From positions 62,001 to 126,000 of the forward strand of contig DAITBA010000013.1 in NCBI GenBank assembly GCA_036824005.1: a stretch of DNA of 64,000 bases. The letters are read 5' to 3'. The notes under the pieces are model-generated. The model searched no databases. It was not told the origin of the DNA and worked only from the letters and a program-made list of their open reading frames with translations. This DNA comes from DAITBA01 sp036824005 (GTDB taxonomy: Bacteria; Pseudomonadota; Gammaproteobacteria; Burkholderiales; Rhodocyclaceae). Numbering within the stretch: position 1 is the first letter of the stretch; the number at the start of each line of letters is the position of its first letter. This document shows, piece after piece, positions 7,631 through 17,070 of the stretch. A program made the position numbers and the translations under genes.

Positions 7631-10600
7631 GTGAAGTATCCCGGCGTCAGCACCGTCATCCACGGCAATGGCGCGGTGGCCTACGTCATGGGCCATGTCT
7701 GCGGCGGCGTGATCGGCTATCCGATCACGCCCTCCACGGAGATCTCCGAACTTTACGAAGCCTTCCGCGCGCAGGGCGGCTGCAACGTCTGGGGCAAGCA
7801 CCCCTTCTTCTTCGAACCGGAAGGCGAACATTCGGCCCAGAGCGGCGCCCTCGGGGCAGCGCTCACGGGCGGCAAGTTCATGTCGAATGCATCATCCAGC
7901 CAGGGCATCCTCTACGGGCTGGAATCGCACTACGTCACCGTGGGCAAGAAGGTCGGTGGCTTCGTGTTGCAGGTCGCCGCGCGGGTTGTATCCAGGCATT
8001 CGCTCAACGTCATGGCCGGACACGACGACGTCTATGCCCTGCTGCCCTCCGGTTACACCGTGCTCTTCGGAAGCAATCCGCAGGAAGCAGCTGATCTCGC
8101 CGCCATCGCCTACAAGGTGAGCGCGATGTCGCTCATTCCGGTAGCGAACTGTATGGACGGCTTTGCCACCAGCCACATCCAGAGCGAAGCCAACCTGCCG
8201 GAACCCGAGCTGCTCAAGGAATTTCTCGGCGACCCCGAAGGCCGCATCAACTGTCCGACGCTGGCGCAGGAAATGCTGTACGGCGCCAAGGGCCGCGTTT
8301 TCCAGCTTGCGGAATACCTGAAGAGGCGCGAAGGCGACTTCATGCCGGCGCACCGGGAACAGTTGCTCGCATACCTGCACGGCAGCGCCGAAGCGGTGGA
8401 GCGCGACAATGCCGGAGAGATGGTCGCCGCCACCTTCGAGTGGGTGCCTGAGGAGCTGCGGGAGCAGTGGCGCCGCCAGTGGCTGAACGCGGCGGAGAAG
8501 GGTACGCGTCAGCTCGTTCCGGCGTTGATGGATGTAAACAATCCGGGCCTCACCGGCGGCGTGCAGAACCAGCCGGACTTCCAGGCCGGCACGGTCGATC
8601 ATCAGACCCATTTCGCCAACGAGGTACCGCGCTTCGTCAAGGAAGCGATGCGCGAGTACTCCGCGCTCACCGGCCGCCAATACGATGTCATCAAGACTTT
8701 CATGACCGAGGACGCCGAGCACGTTGTCATCGGCCTGGGTTCGGTCACCGATGATGCCGAGGCGGTGGCCGCCTATCTGCGCGGCCAGGGCAAGAAGGTC
8801 GGCGTCGTGTCGGTCAAGATGCTGCAGCCTTTCCCCGAGGCCGAAGTGGTTGCCGCGCTCGCCGGCAAGAAAGCCGTCACTGTGCTCGAACGCTGCGAGG
8901 TTACCTCGCTCACCGGTCTGGTCACCCGCGCCCTGTTCAAGGGCCTGGAAAACGGCGCCCGCATGCGCCACAAGGACATCCCGGCGCTGAGCGGCCTGCC
9001 GCAGGTGAACACCGGCATCTTTGGTCTCGGCGCCCATGACCTGCAACCGCGGCATCTCGTCGCTGCCTTCCGCAACATGGAGACGCCCGACGGCGTGCCC
9101 TTCTTCTACCTCGGCTCGCAGTTCTTTGCCAAGAACCCGACGCGGGAGATCGCCGAGCTGCAGGCACGCCTCAAGGCGGCTTATCCGGAAACCGAGTTGA
9201 TGGCACTGGAGACCGGAGACAATCCGCGCCTTCTGCCGCAAGATGCGTTCCGTATCCGCTTCCACTCCGTTGGCGGCTACGGCACGATCGCCACCGGTAA
9301 GCTGCTCACCGACATCCTCGCCGGGGCGCTCAAGCTGCACTCCAAATCCTCGCCCAAATATGGCTCGGAGAAAAGCGGCGCGCCCACCAACTTCTACATT
9401 TCGCTGAGCCCGGAGCCGATCAAGATCACCAACGCCGAATTGGAGGAGGTCGAAGTCGTCGTATCGCCCGACCATAAGGCGTTTAGCCACACCAATCCAC
9501 TGCGCGGACTGGTACCCGGCGGCACTCTGATCATGCAGTCGAGCCTGGATCCACTGACCCAGTGGAAGGAGTTGCCGCCGCCGGCGCGCCGGCTGATCCG
9601 CGAACGCAAGGCCCATTTCTACATCGTGGACGCGTTCAGCGTCGCCAAGAAGCACGCGCCAGCGCCCGATCTGGAAATCCGCATGATGGGCATCGCCTTC
9701 ATCGGCGCGGTCTGCGGTCATCTCGACCGCGTCGCCGCCGGCGCCTCCGAGGAGAAGGTGCTGGAGAAGATCCGCCAGCAGATCAAGAAGAAGTTCGGCG
9801 CCAAGGGCTCGACGGTGGTCGACAGCAACATGGCGGTGATCAAGGAAGGGCTGGAAGCCACCATCAAGGTGGACTACGACGATGCGGCCTTCATCGAAGC
9901 CGACAAGCACGTCAGCGCGCTGAGCACGATCGGCGTGGCAGTGTCGGCCTCCATGTCCCGGCCGACGCGTAGCGCGCCCACCGCCGGCTTCTTCGACCGC
10001 GGATATTTCCAGGAGGTGGTCGCCGAGCGCTTCAAGGACGGCACCATTGCCGAAGCGCCCGTCATTCCTGGAGCCGGCATGTTCATGCCCATCGCCAGCG
10101 CCGCCTGGAAGGACAAGGGACTGTTCCGGCTGAGCGTGCCGCAATACCATCCGCATCTTTGCACCGGCTGCATGGAATGCGCCATGGCTTGCCCCGATGC
10201 GGCAATCCCGAACACGGTGCACGACATCCACGACCTGCTGCTGGGTGCGATCAAAAAGGTCGAGGCCACCGAGCAACACAAGGAGGTGATGCGGGCGCAG
10301 GTCTTCCCCCTCACCAAGGTGATCCGCGACGCCTACCGCAAACTGCCGGCAAAGGATTCGAAGCGCTTGCACGAGATCGTCGCCGAAGCGGTGGCAAGCA
10401 CCGTCGAGGTGGACAATGCGACACTGCGCCACGACTTCGAGCGCATGGTTCAGGTGCTGAAGCGCTTCGAGGTAGCCAAGACCCGGCCATTCTTCGACGC
10501 CATGGAGAAGACCATGCCGGGCACCGGCGGGCTTTATTCCGTCGCCGTCGATCCTTGGAAGTGCACCGGCTGCCTGGAATGCGTGGATGTCTGCGGACCG

Positions 10601-12628
10601 GGAGCGCTCACCGCGCGCGTGCAGACGGCCGAAGTCAATACCGAACTGGGCGCCACCTTCGAGTTCCTGAGTGCGCTGCCGAACACGCCGAACCGCTTCT
10701 TCGGCAACTCCACCCAGCCTGACGGCGACACCAAGCGCCTGATCCTGGATCACAACAATTACTACGCCATGACCGGCGGCCACGGCGCTTGTCGCGGCTG
10801 CGGCGAGACGACGGCGGTGCGCCTCATCACCGCCACGAACCGCGCCATCCATCAGGACCGGCGCCGGCGCCATATCGCCGAGTTGGAGAACCTGATTGAA
10901 CGCGTGCGCGTCAAGATGGGCGAGGTCCGCCCCGATCCGCAGGATCCAAAGCGCCAACAACGCATGGCCGAAGCGATCCGGCAGCTCGAGCAACGGCTCT
11001 ACCGCTTCGAGAGCGGCCCGACGGGAGACGGACCGGCGAGCGCGATGATCGCCAACGCCACCGGCTGCAGCAGCGTGTACGCCTCGACTTTTCCGTTCAA
11101 CCCGTACACCGATCCGTGGGTGAACAGCCTGTTCCAAGACACCCCGGCTGTGGCCAAAGGTCTGTTCGAGGGTCTGTCCGCCACTGCGGTGGAGGACTTC
11201 CGGGCACTGCGCATCGCCAAGCTGGATCTCGAGGATCACTACGATCCGGAGACCCACGACAACTTCTTCAAGTACTTTCACTGGAGCCAGTTCTCCGACG
11301 AAGAGCTGGCATTGATGCCTGCCGTCATCAGCATGGGCGGCGACGGCGCCACCTATGACATCGGCTTCGGTGCGCTGTCAAGGCTGCTGATCACCGACAC
11401 GCCGGTCAAGATCGTCGTGCTCAACACCGGCTGCTACTCGAACACCGGCGGTCAGGCGTCCACGGCCAGTTTCACGGCCCAGGATTCGGATCTCAGCCGC
11501 TTCGGCATCGCCCACATCGGCAAGCAGGAAGACCGGAAGGAGATGGGCCTGATCGCCGCCTTCCATCCCAATGTCCTGGTGGTGCAGACAACCGCGGCGC
11601 TGCAGGGACACTTCATGAAGAACCTCATGGAGTTCCTGAACTACAACGCCTCGCCGGCGCTGCTCGATGTCTATACGCCTTGCATGTCAGAGCAGGGTAT
11701 CGCGGATGACGCCGCCAACCGCCGCGCCCGTCTCGCGGTGCTCAGCCGCATGAGCCCGGTGTTCGTGCACGACCCGCGCCGCGGCGACACGCTGGCCGAG
11801 CGTTTTGTGCTGGACGGCAACCCGGACATCGGCAAGGACTGGACGATGACCACGCTGAGCTACGTCGATAACGAAGGCAAGACGCAGCTCATGGACGTGC
11901 CGCTGACGCCGGCCGACTTCGCGCTGCAGGAAGGACGCTTCAAGAAGCACTTCCACACCCTCAACGGCGAGGGCGAACCGGTGCCGGTCCATGAGTATGT
12001 CGAACTGTGCGCAGAGGATCGCTACGGCAAAGTGCCCTTCGTCTATTCGACCGACGACGACAAACGCCTCATCAAGCTCGCGGTATCGCCCGCGATCATC
12101 GACCTGGTCGAGGAACGGCGGCGCAACTGGCGCATGCTGGAGTACCTCGGCGGACTGCACATCGAGCGCATGCACGCTTCCCACCGCGCCCAGCTCGATG
12201 AGTGGCGCGAGCGCTACGATCAGTCGGTCAAGGCGCGCGAGAGCTCCATCGACGACATTGCCCGCGGCATGTCCGAGCTGGCGGCGGCGTCGAGCGCGCC
12301 GGCCGGCCCGGCCATCGCCACTGTGCCCGTGTCGGCGATCACGACCACGGTGCACAAGGAAGCGCCGGGCGCCGCGGCCGGAGCCGGGGGGCCGCTGGTC
12401 GAGATCACCGATATGGCCAAGTGCACCAACTGTAAGACCTGTTATCAGGACGTGAGCGAGCTGTTCGAGAAGACAACCATTGTCGTCGCCGGCGAAGCGA
12501 AAGAAGTCAGCCGCGTGATTCCCGGCATCTTCGACAAGGTCAAGCTGACGCCCGACCTGATCCGCCGCGCCTCGCGCGTGGCCGCCGACTGCGACGCGGA
12601 GATCATCCGCTTCAACCAACCTGAGTGA
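7631..12628 (+). CDS. Giant single-chain pyruvate:ferredoxin oxidoreductase-like protein
   Basis: This 1665-residue protein fuses all PFOR domains. Residues 1 to about 530 are alpha-like (GYPITPSTEISELYEAF, EPEGEHSAQ, NASSSQGILYG, AARVVSRHS). About 540-745 is gamma-like (FHSVGGYGTIATGKL). Two [4Fe-4S] motifs follow near 843 (CTGCMECAMACP) and 977 (CTGCLECVDVCGP). The beta/TPP domain starts near 1050 (CRGCGE) with GGDGATYDIG near 1236 and NTGGQAS. Canonical NifJ is about 1170-1200 residues. The excess is a charged coiled-coil-like insert in the TPP domain (about 1066-1126) and a C-terminal tail ending in a third Fe-S motif (CTNCKTC near 1597, plus a late Cys). The GTG at 7631 is chosen because AAGGAGGA ends 6 bases upstream. 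The next gene starts 14 bp downstream. Expected reaction: pyruvate + CoA to acetyl-CoA + CO2 with ferredoxin reduction; substrate not proven. Confidence 0.85.
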   Translation: MKYPGVSTVIHGNGAVAYVMGHVCGGVIGYPITPSTEISELYEAFRAQGGCNVWGKHPFFFEPEGEHSAQSGALGAALTGGKFMSNASSSQGILYGLESHYVTVGKKVGGFVLQVAARVVSRHSLNVMAGHDDVYALLPSGYTVLFGSNPQEAADLAAIAYKVSAMSLIPVANCMDGFATSHIQSEANLPEPELLKEFLGDPEGRINCPTLAQEMLYGAKGRVFQLAEYLKRREGDFMPAHREQLLAYLHGSAEAVERDNAGEMVAATFEWVPEELREQWRRQWLNAAEKGTRQLVPALMDVNNPGLTGGVQNQPDFQAGTVDHQTHFANEVPRFVKEAMREYSALTGRQYDVIKTFMTEDAEHVVIGLGSVTDDAEAVAAYLRGQGKKVGVVSVKMLQPFPEAEVVAALAGKKAVTVLERCEVTSLTGLVTRALFKGLENGARMRHKDIPALSGLPQVNTGIFGLGAHDLQPRHLVAAFRNMETPDGVPFFYLGSQFFAKNPTREIAELQARLKAAYPETELMALETGDNPRLLPQDAFRIRFHSVGGYGTIATGKLLTDILAGALKLHSKSSPKYGSEKSGAPTNFYISLSPEPIKITNAELEEVEVVVSPDHKAFSHTNPLRGLVPGGTLIMQSSLDPLTQWKELPPPARRLIRERKAHFYIVDAFSVAKKHAPAPDLEIRMMGIAFIGAVCGHLDRVAAGASEEKVLEKIRQQIKKKFGAKGSTVVDSNMAVIKEGLEATIKVDYDDAAFIEADKHVSALSTIGVAVSASMSRPTRSAPTAGFFDRGYFQEVVAERFKDGTIAEAPVIPGAGMFMPIASAAWKDKGLFRLSVPQYHPHLCTGCMECAMACPDAAIPNTVHDIHDLLLGAIKKVEATEQHKEVMRAQVFPLTKVIRDAYRKLPAKDSKRLHEIVAEAVASTVEVDNATLRHDFERMVQVLKRFEVAKTRPFFDAMEKTMPGTGGLYSVAVDPWKCTGCLECVDVCGPGALTARVQTAEVNTELGATFEFLSALPNTPNRFFGNSTQPDGDTKRLILDHNNYYAMTGGHGACRGCGETTAVRLITATNRAIHQDRRRRHIAELENLIERVRVKMGEVRPDPQDPKRQQRMAEAIRQLEQRLYRFESGPTGDGPASAMIANATGCSSVYASTFPFNPYTDPWVNSLFQDTPAVAKGLFEGLSATAVEDFRALRIAKLDLEDHYDPETHDNFFKYFHWSQFSDEELALMPAVISMGGDGATYDIGFGALSRLLITDTPVKIVVLNTGCYSNTGGQASTASFTAQDSDLSRFGIAHIGKQEDRKEMGLIAAFHPNVLVVQTTAALQGHFMKNLMEFLNYNASPALLDVYTPCMSEQGIADDAANRRARLAVLSRMSPVFVHDPRRGDTLAERFVLDGNPDIGKDWTMTTLSYVDNEGKTQLMDVPLTPADFALQEGRFKKHFHTLNGEGEPVPVHEYVELCAEDRYGKVPFVYSTDDDKRLIKLAVSPAIIDLVEERRRNWRMLEYLGGLHIERMHASHRAQLDEWRERYDQSVKARESSIDDIARGMSELAAASSAPAGPAIATVPVSAITTTVHKEAPGAAAGAGGPLVEITDMAKCTNCKTCYQDVSELFEKTTIVVAGEAKEVSRVIPGIFDKVKLTPDLIRRASRVAADCDAEIIRFNQPE

Positions 12629-12641
12629 GAGGGTTAACGCC

Positions 12642-15515
12642 ATGTCCGATCCCGTGCAAGGGCAAACACCGGGCGGCTACGACCGTCAGGACCTGCAACG
12701 CTATTACCAGGCACACGCCGAGATCGAGTCGAGCCGGCATCGCATCGAGGATATGGATCGTGAGCGCCGCGCCCTCGAGCAGAGCGAGGCGGTAGCGCTG
12801 TTCCAGAGGCAGATCGAACTGCTGCAGCGGAGGCTCGTCAGCGATCCGAAATACTTCCGCGACGCTTTCGTCGCCGAGGGCACCAATGCCATTTCCTGGG
12901 AATTCCAGCAGGAGGAACTCGGCGAGACGTTCACCAGGGCGTTGTGGAAGCTTCTGCTACGCGGCGACGACATGAGCTCGGTGCTGCTGCGCTTCATCTG
13001 GAGCATTCCGCTCAAGTACAAGCGCAAGTTCATCCATGCGATCGACAAGCATCTATCCGACCGTTATCCGATGTTCAAGGGGCTGTCCGAGGGCTGGCCC
13101 GGGCAGAATGCCATCCCGCCGTACATCCGGCCGGCGGAGGAGCGCGCCACCGACTTCGAACTGGTAACGCAAGGCTACCTCGGCTACATGAGCCTCGGCT
13201 ACAGTTTCCGCGAAGTCGAGATGTTCGTATGGCTGGAAGTGCTGCGCGACAAGCAGTGCGACGACCGTCCCTGCGAGATCGGCGTGCCCATCGAAGGCAA
13301 GCACGAGCCGAAAGGCGGCTGCCCGGTGAAGATCCACATCCCCGACATGCTCAACCTGATGGGCCAGGGCAAGTTCAAGGATGCGCTCAATCTAATCAAG
13401 CACTCGAATCCGCTGCCCAACGTCACCGGCCGGGTGTGCCCGCAGGAGATCCAGTGCCAGGGCGTGTGCACCCACACCGGCAGGCCGATCGAAATCGGCC
13501 AGATCGAGTGGTATCTGCCCCAGAGCGAGAAGGTCGCGCGCGGCGGCGCGCCCGAGCCCACGCAGGGCCTCGTCAATCCCTGGGCCAAGGCGGACAAACC
13601 GCCAATTGCCGTGGTCGGTTCCGGTCCGGCGGGGCTGATCAACGCCTACCTGCTGTCGAAGGAAGGCTTTCCGGTGACGGTGTTCGAGGCCTTTCACGAA
13701 CTGGGCGGCGTGCTGCGCTATGGCATCCCCGAGTTCCGCCTGCCGAACGAGCTGATCGATGACGTCGTCGCGCGCATTCGCCAGCTTGGCGGCCAGTTCA
13801 TCACCAACTTCGTCGTCGGCAAGACGGCAACGCTGGAGGGACTGAAGCGCGCCGGGTTCTGGAAGATCTTCATCGGCACCGGCGCCGGGCTGCCGCGCTT
13901 CATGAACGTGCCCGGCGAGCACCTGCTCGGGGTGATGTCGGCGAACGAGTTCCTCACCCGTGTGAACCTGATGCAAGGCCACCGCGGCGGCTACGAAACG
14001 CCATTGCCGGAAACCAAGGGCAAGCGGGTGATCGTGATCGGCGGCGGCAACACGGCCATGGACGCGGCACGTACCGCGCGGCGTCTGGGCGGCAATGTCA
14101 CGATCGTTTATCGCCGCACGCAGGCGGAAATGCCGGTACGCAAAGAGGAGCTGCACCATGCCCTGGAGGAAGGCATTCAGCTCATGGTGCTGCGGGCACC
14201 GCGCGAGTTCGTCGGCGACAAGGAGACCCACTTCGTCAAGACCGCCGTGCTCGACGTGATCGAACTGGGCCCGCCCGACGCCTCCGGCCGGCGCAGCCCG
14301 GTGGTCAGCGGCAAGACCGAAGACATGGCGGTGGACCTGGTGATCATGGCGCTGGGCAACACCTCCAACCCGATCGTAAAGGACGCAGAGCCGGATCTGA
14401 AGACGACCAAATGGGGCACGATCGAGATCAAGGAGGGGACCCAGGAAACCTCCATCGACGGTGTCTTCACCGGCGGCGACGCCGCGCGCGGCGGCTCGAC
14501 CGCGATTCGCGCCGCCGGCGACGGCCAGGCGGCAGCGCGGCAGATCGTCGGCGAGATTCCGTTCACGCCGAGCGAGATCAGAGCCCTGGTCGCCAATGCC
14601 GAGCGCTACACCAAGCTCGGGCAGACGAAGGCGAGAATCGAGGAGAAGATCGAACTGGGCCATGGCATCGTCGAGTTCGTCGTGCGCTCGCCGCTGGTAG
14701 CCAAGGCAGCCAAGGCGGGCCAGTTCGTGCGCGTGCTCGGCTGGGACAAGGGCGAGCTGATTCCACTCACGCTCGCCGACTGGGACTCCGGCAAAGGCAC
14801 GATCACGCTGGTGATCCAGGGGCTGGGCAGCAGCACCCTGATCATGAACATGATGCAGGTGGGCGAAGCGTTCGCCGGCATTGCCGGTCCACTTGGGCTA
14901 CCGAGCCAGCTGCATCGCTACGAGAACGGCGAGACGGTGGTATTCACCGCCGGTGGCGTCGGCCTGCCGCCGGTCTATCCGATCCTGCGCGAGCATCTGC
15001 GCATGGGCAACCACGTCACCTTGATCGCCGGTTTCCGCAGTGCGGATCTGGTGTTCTGGACGAAGCCGGACGAGCGCATCGGCCTGCTGCAGACCCAGTA
15101 CCCGGACCGGCTCGAGGTGATCTACACCACCAACGACGGCAGCTTCGGCGTCAAGGGTTTCGTCACCGGGCCGCTGGAGGAACTGCTGAACAAGGCCAAG
15201 TCGGGCGATGGCCGGCAGATCGGCGAAGTGGTGGCCATTGGCCCGCCGATCATGATGCGTGCGGTCAGCGACCTGACCAAGTCCTACGGCGTGAAGACGA
15301 TTGCCAGCCTGAACTCGATCATGGTGGATTGCACGGGCATGTGCGGCGCCTGCATGGTGCCCGTGACCATCGACGGCAAACCGGTGCGCAAGCACGCCTG
15401 CATCGACGGCCCCGAGATCGACTCCCACATCATCGAGTGGGACAAGTTCCTGCCGCGCTTCAATCAGTTCCGCGCGCAGGAGCAGCGCAACAAGGCGAGC
15501 CACGGACTTGAGTGA
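12642..15515 (+). CDS. NfnB-NfnA-like fusion: GltD-type flavoprotein joined to a PyrK/FNR-type flavoprotein
   Basis: Residues 1-200 are a helical, charged domain that I do not recognise. From about 205 to 640 the protein is GltD/NfnB-like: Fe-S ligands (CDDRPC, GGCPVKIHIP, RVCPQEIQCQGVC), FAD motif VVGSGPAGL near 324 and NAD(P) motif IGGGNTAMDAART near 465. From about 663 to the end it is NfnA/PyrK-like: FAD-binding beta-barrel, NAD motif FTAGGVGLPPV, and a [2Fe-2S] motif (CTGMCGAC near 896 with a fourth Cys in KHACIDGPE). NfnAB transhydrogenases couple ferredoxin, NADH and NADPH. Directly behind a PFOR, this protein is a likely acceptor for its electrons; bifurcation itself is an inference. 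Spacing to the PFOR gene is 13 bp, so they form one transcription unit. Confidence 0.85.
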   Translation: MSDPVQGQTPGGYDRQDLQRYYQAHAEIESSRHRIEDMDRERRALEQSEAVALFQRQIELLQRRLVSDPKYFRDAFVAEGTNAISWEFQQEELGETFTRALWKLLLRGDDMSSVLLRFIWSIPLKYKRKFIHAIDKHLSDRYPMFKGLSEGWPGQNAIPPYIRPAEERATDFELVTQGYLGYMSLGYSFREVEMFVWLEVLRDKQCDDRPCEIGVPIEGKHEPKGGCPVKIHIPDMLNLMGQGKFKDALNLIKHSNPLPNVTGRVCPQEIQCQGVCTHTGRPIEIGQIEWYLPQSEKVARGGAPEPTQGLVNPWAKADKPPIAVVGSGPAGLINAYLLSKEGFPVTVFEAFHELGGVLRYGIPEFRLPNELIDDVVARIRQLGGQFITNFVVGKTATLEGLKRAGFWKIFIGTGAGLPRFMNVPGEHLLGVMSANEFLTRVNLMQGHRGGYETPLPETKGKRVIVIGGGNTAMDAARTARRLGGNVTIVYRRTQAEMPVRKEELHHALEEGIQLMVLRAPREFVGDKETHFVKTAVLDVIELGPPDASGRRSPVVSGKTEDMAVDLVIMALGNTSNPIVKDAEPDLKTTKWGTIEIKEGTQETSIDGVFTGGDAARGGSTAIRAAGDGQAAARQIVGEIPFTPSEIRALVANAERYTKLGQTKARIEEKIELGHGIVEFVVRSPLVAKAAKAGQFVRVLGWDKGELIPLTLADWDSGKGTITLVIQGLGSSTLIMNMMQVGEAFAGIAGPLGLPSQLHRYENGETVVFTAGGVGLPPVYPILREHLRMGNHVTLIAGFRSADLVFWTKPDERIGLLQTQYPDRLEVIYTTNDGSFGVKGFVTGPLEELLNKAKSGDGRQIGEVVAIGPPIMMRAVSDLTKSYGVKTIASLNSIMVDCTGMCGACMVPVTIDGKPVRKHACIDGPEIDSHIIEWDKFLPRFNQFRAQEQRNKASHGLE

Positions 15516-15539
15516 GCGGCGAGTCCGTCGCTGCGCTGA

Positions 15540-16985
15540 CTACTGTAAAACGTACAGGTCCACGTACTCCTGGACGGGCATCGCGTCCAGGCGCGCCTGA
15601 TCGAGCGACACATCGAGAATCGCCTGCTGCTGGGCGCCATCGAAGCGCCGGGCCAGGTTTTCCTTGAACTTTTGCATCAGCAGCGGCAGCGCTTCGGCCC
15701 GCCGGCGACGATGGCCGAGCGGGTATTCGATCGCGATCTCCTCGCTGCACGAGCCGTCGCCGAAGAACACTTGAACGGCGTTGGCGATGGAACGCTTGTC
15801 GGGATCGAGGTAGTCGGCGCTGAAGCGCGGCTCCTCGATGCACACCATCTTCGCCCGCAGAGCGTCGATACGCGGGTCCGCGGCCACAGCGTCCTCGTAA
15901 TCGTCCGCGGTCAGGCGCCCGAACAGCAAGGCAACGGCGAGCATGTATTGCATGCAGTGGTCGCGGTCGGCCGGATTGCAAAGCGGACCCTGCTTGTCGA
16001 TGATGCGCAGTGCCGGCTCCTGGGTCCGGATGACGATCCGCTCGATCTCGTCGAGCCGGTCGGCGACCTGCGGGCGCAACGCCAGTGCGCACTCGATGGC
16101 TGTCTGGGCATGGAACTCGGCCGGGAAGCTGACCTTGAACAGCACGTTCTCCATCACGTAGCTTCCGTAGGGGCGCGGTATGCTGAACGACTGGCCCCGG
16201 AACAGCGCATCGTAGAATCCCCACGTCCTGGCGGTGAGCACCTGCGGATAGCCCATCTCGCCGCGCACGGAAAACAGCGCCAGCAGCACGCCGCGCGAGG
16301 TGGCATCGCCCGCTGCCCAGCTCTTGCGGCTGCCCGTGTTGGGCGCGTGGCGGTAGGCACGCAGAGGCTGCCCATCGACGAAGGCCTGGGATACGGCGTT
16401 GATGATTTCCACGCGCTTGCCGCCCATCAGCCAGGCGCACACCGCGGCGCTCGCCACCTTGACCAGCACGACATGATCCAGACCGACGCGGTTGAAGCTG
16501 TTCTCCAGACTCAGCACGCCTTGGACTTCGTGCGCTTTGATCATCGCCTCGAGAACCCGGCGCATGGTAAGCGGTGGCTCGCCGTCTGCGACGCGGGCGC
16601 GCGAGAGGCAATCGGCTACGGCGAGGATGCCGCCCAGGTTGTCGGAGGGATGGCCCCATTCCGCCGCCAGCCAGGTATCGTTGAAATCCAGCCAGCGAAC
16701 CATCGCGCCGATGTCGAACGAAGCCTGCACCGGATCGAGCTGGTAGCGCGTGCCCGGGACGCGGGCGCCATTAGGCACCACCGTGCCGGGAAGCATGGGG
16801 CCGAGCAGCTTGGCGCAGGCCGGATAGTCGAGCGCCGCCAGGCCGCAGCCGAGTGTATCGAGCAAGCACAGATGCGCGGTTTCGAATGCCTCCGCCGAGG
16901 CGATGCGGTAGCCCAGCACGTAGTCGGCAATGTCCGCCAGAACCTGGTCGGGTTCCGGGCGGGCAGTAGTCAACGTCGGCGACAT
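15540..16985 (-). CDS. prpD: 2-methylcitrate dehydratase (MmgE/PrpD family)
   Basis: This 481-residue protein is a full-length PrpD: LLDTLGCGLAAL, FNDTWLAAEWGHPSDN, and the C-terminal CNPADRDHCMQYM and FKENLARRF segments are all typical. It dehydrates 2-methylcitrate in propionyl-CoA oxidation, in the cytoplasm. The start is the ATG at 16985 with GGGAGGA 6 bases upstream; an ATG 12 codons earlier has a poorer context. It lies 85 bp downstream of prpC on the same strand. The other methylcitrate enzymes (PrpB, aconitase AcnM/PrpF) are not in the window. The pathway ends in pyruvate plus succinate, which links it to the PFOR genes upstream. Confidence 0.92.
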   Translation of the reverse strand: MSPTLTTARPEPDQVLADIADYVLGYRIASAEAFETAHLCLLDTLGCGLAALDYPACAKLLGPMLPGTVVPNGARVPGTRYQLDPVQASFDIGAMVRWLDFNDTWLAAEWGHPSDNLGGILAVADCLSRARVADGEPPLTMRRVLEAMIKAHEVQGVLSLENSFNRVGLDHVVLVKVASAAVCAWLMGGKRVEIINAVSQAFVDGQPLRAYRHAPNTGSRKSWAAGDATSRGVLLALFSVRGEMGYPQVLTARTWGFYDALFRGQSFSIPRPYGSYVMENVLFKVSFPAEFHAQTAIECALALRPQVADRLDEIERIVIRTQEPALRIIDKQGPLCNPADRDHCMQYMLAVALLFGRLTADDYEDAVAADPRIDALRAKMVCIEEPRFSADYLDPDKRSIANAVQVFFGDGSCSEEIAIEYPLGHRRRRAEALPLLMQKFKENLARRFDGAQQQAILDVSLDQARLDAMPVQEYVDLYVLQ

Positions 16986-17070
16986 CGGTTCCTCCCTGCC
17001 GATTGCGCGTTCCCGGGACATTGGCGGCGCTGCCTCCCCAAGCAGGCGCTGCCGATGCCGTGCGATGATT

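Noticed and set aside
7892..11281. 1129-codon open frame on the minus strand inside the giant PFOR
   Set aside because: It is antisense to a protein with intact TPP and Fe-S motifs and shows no domain of its own.
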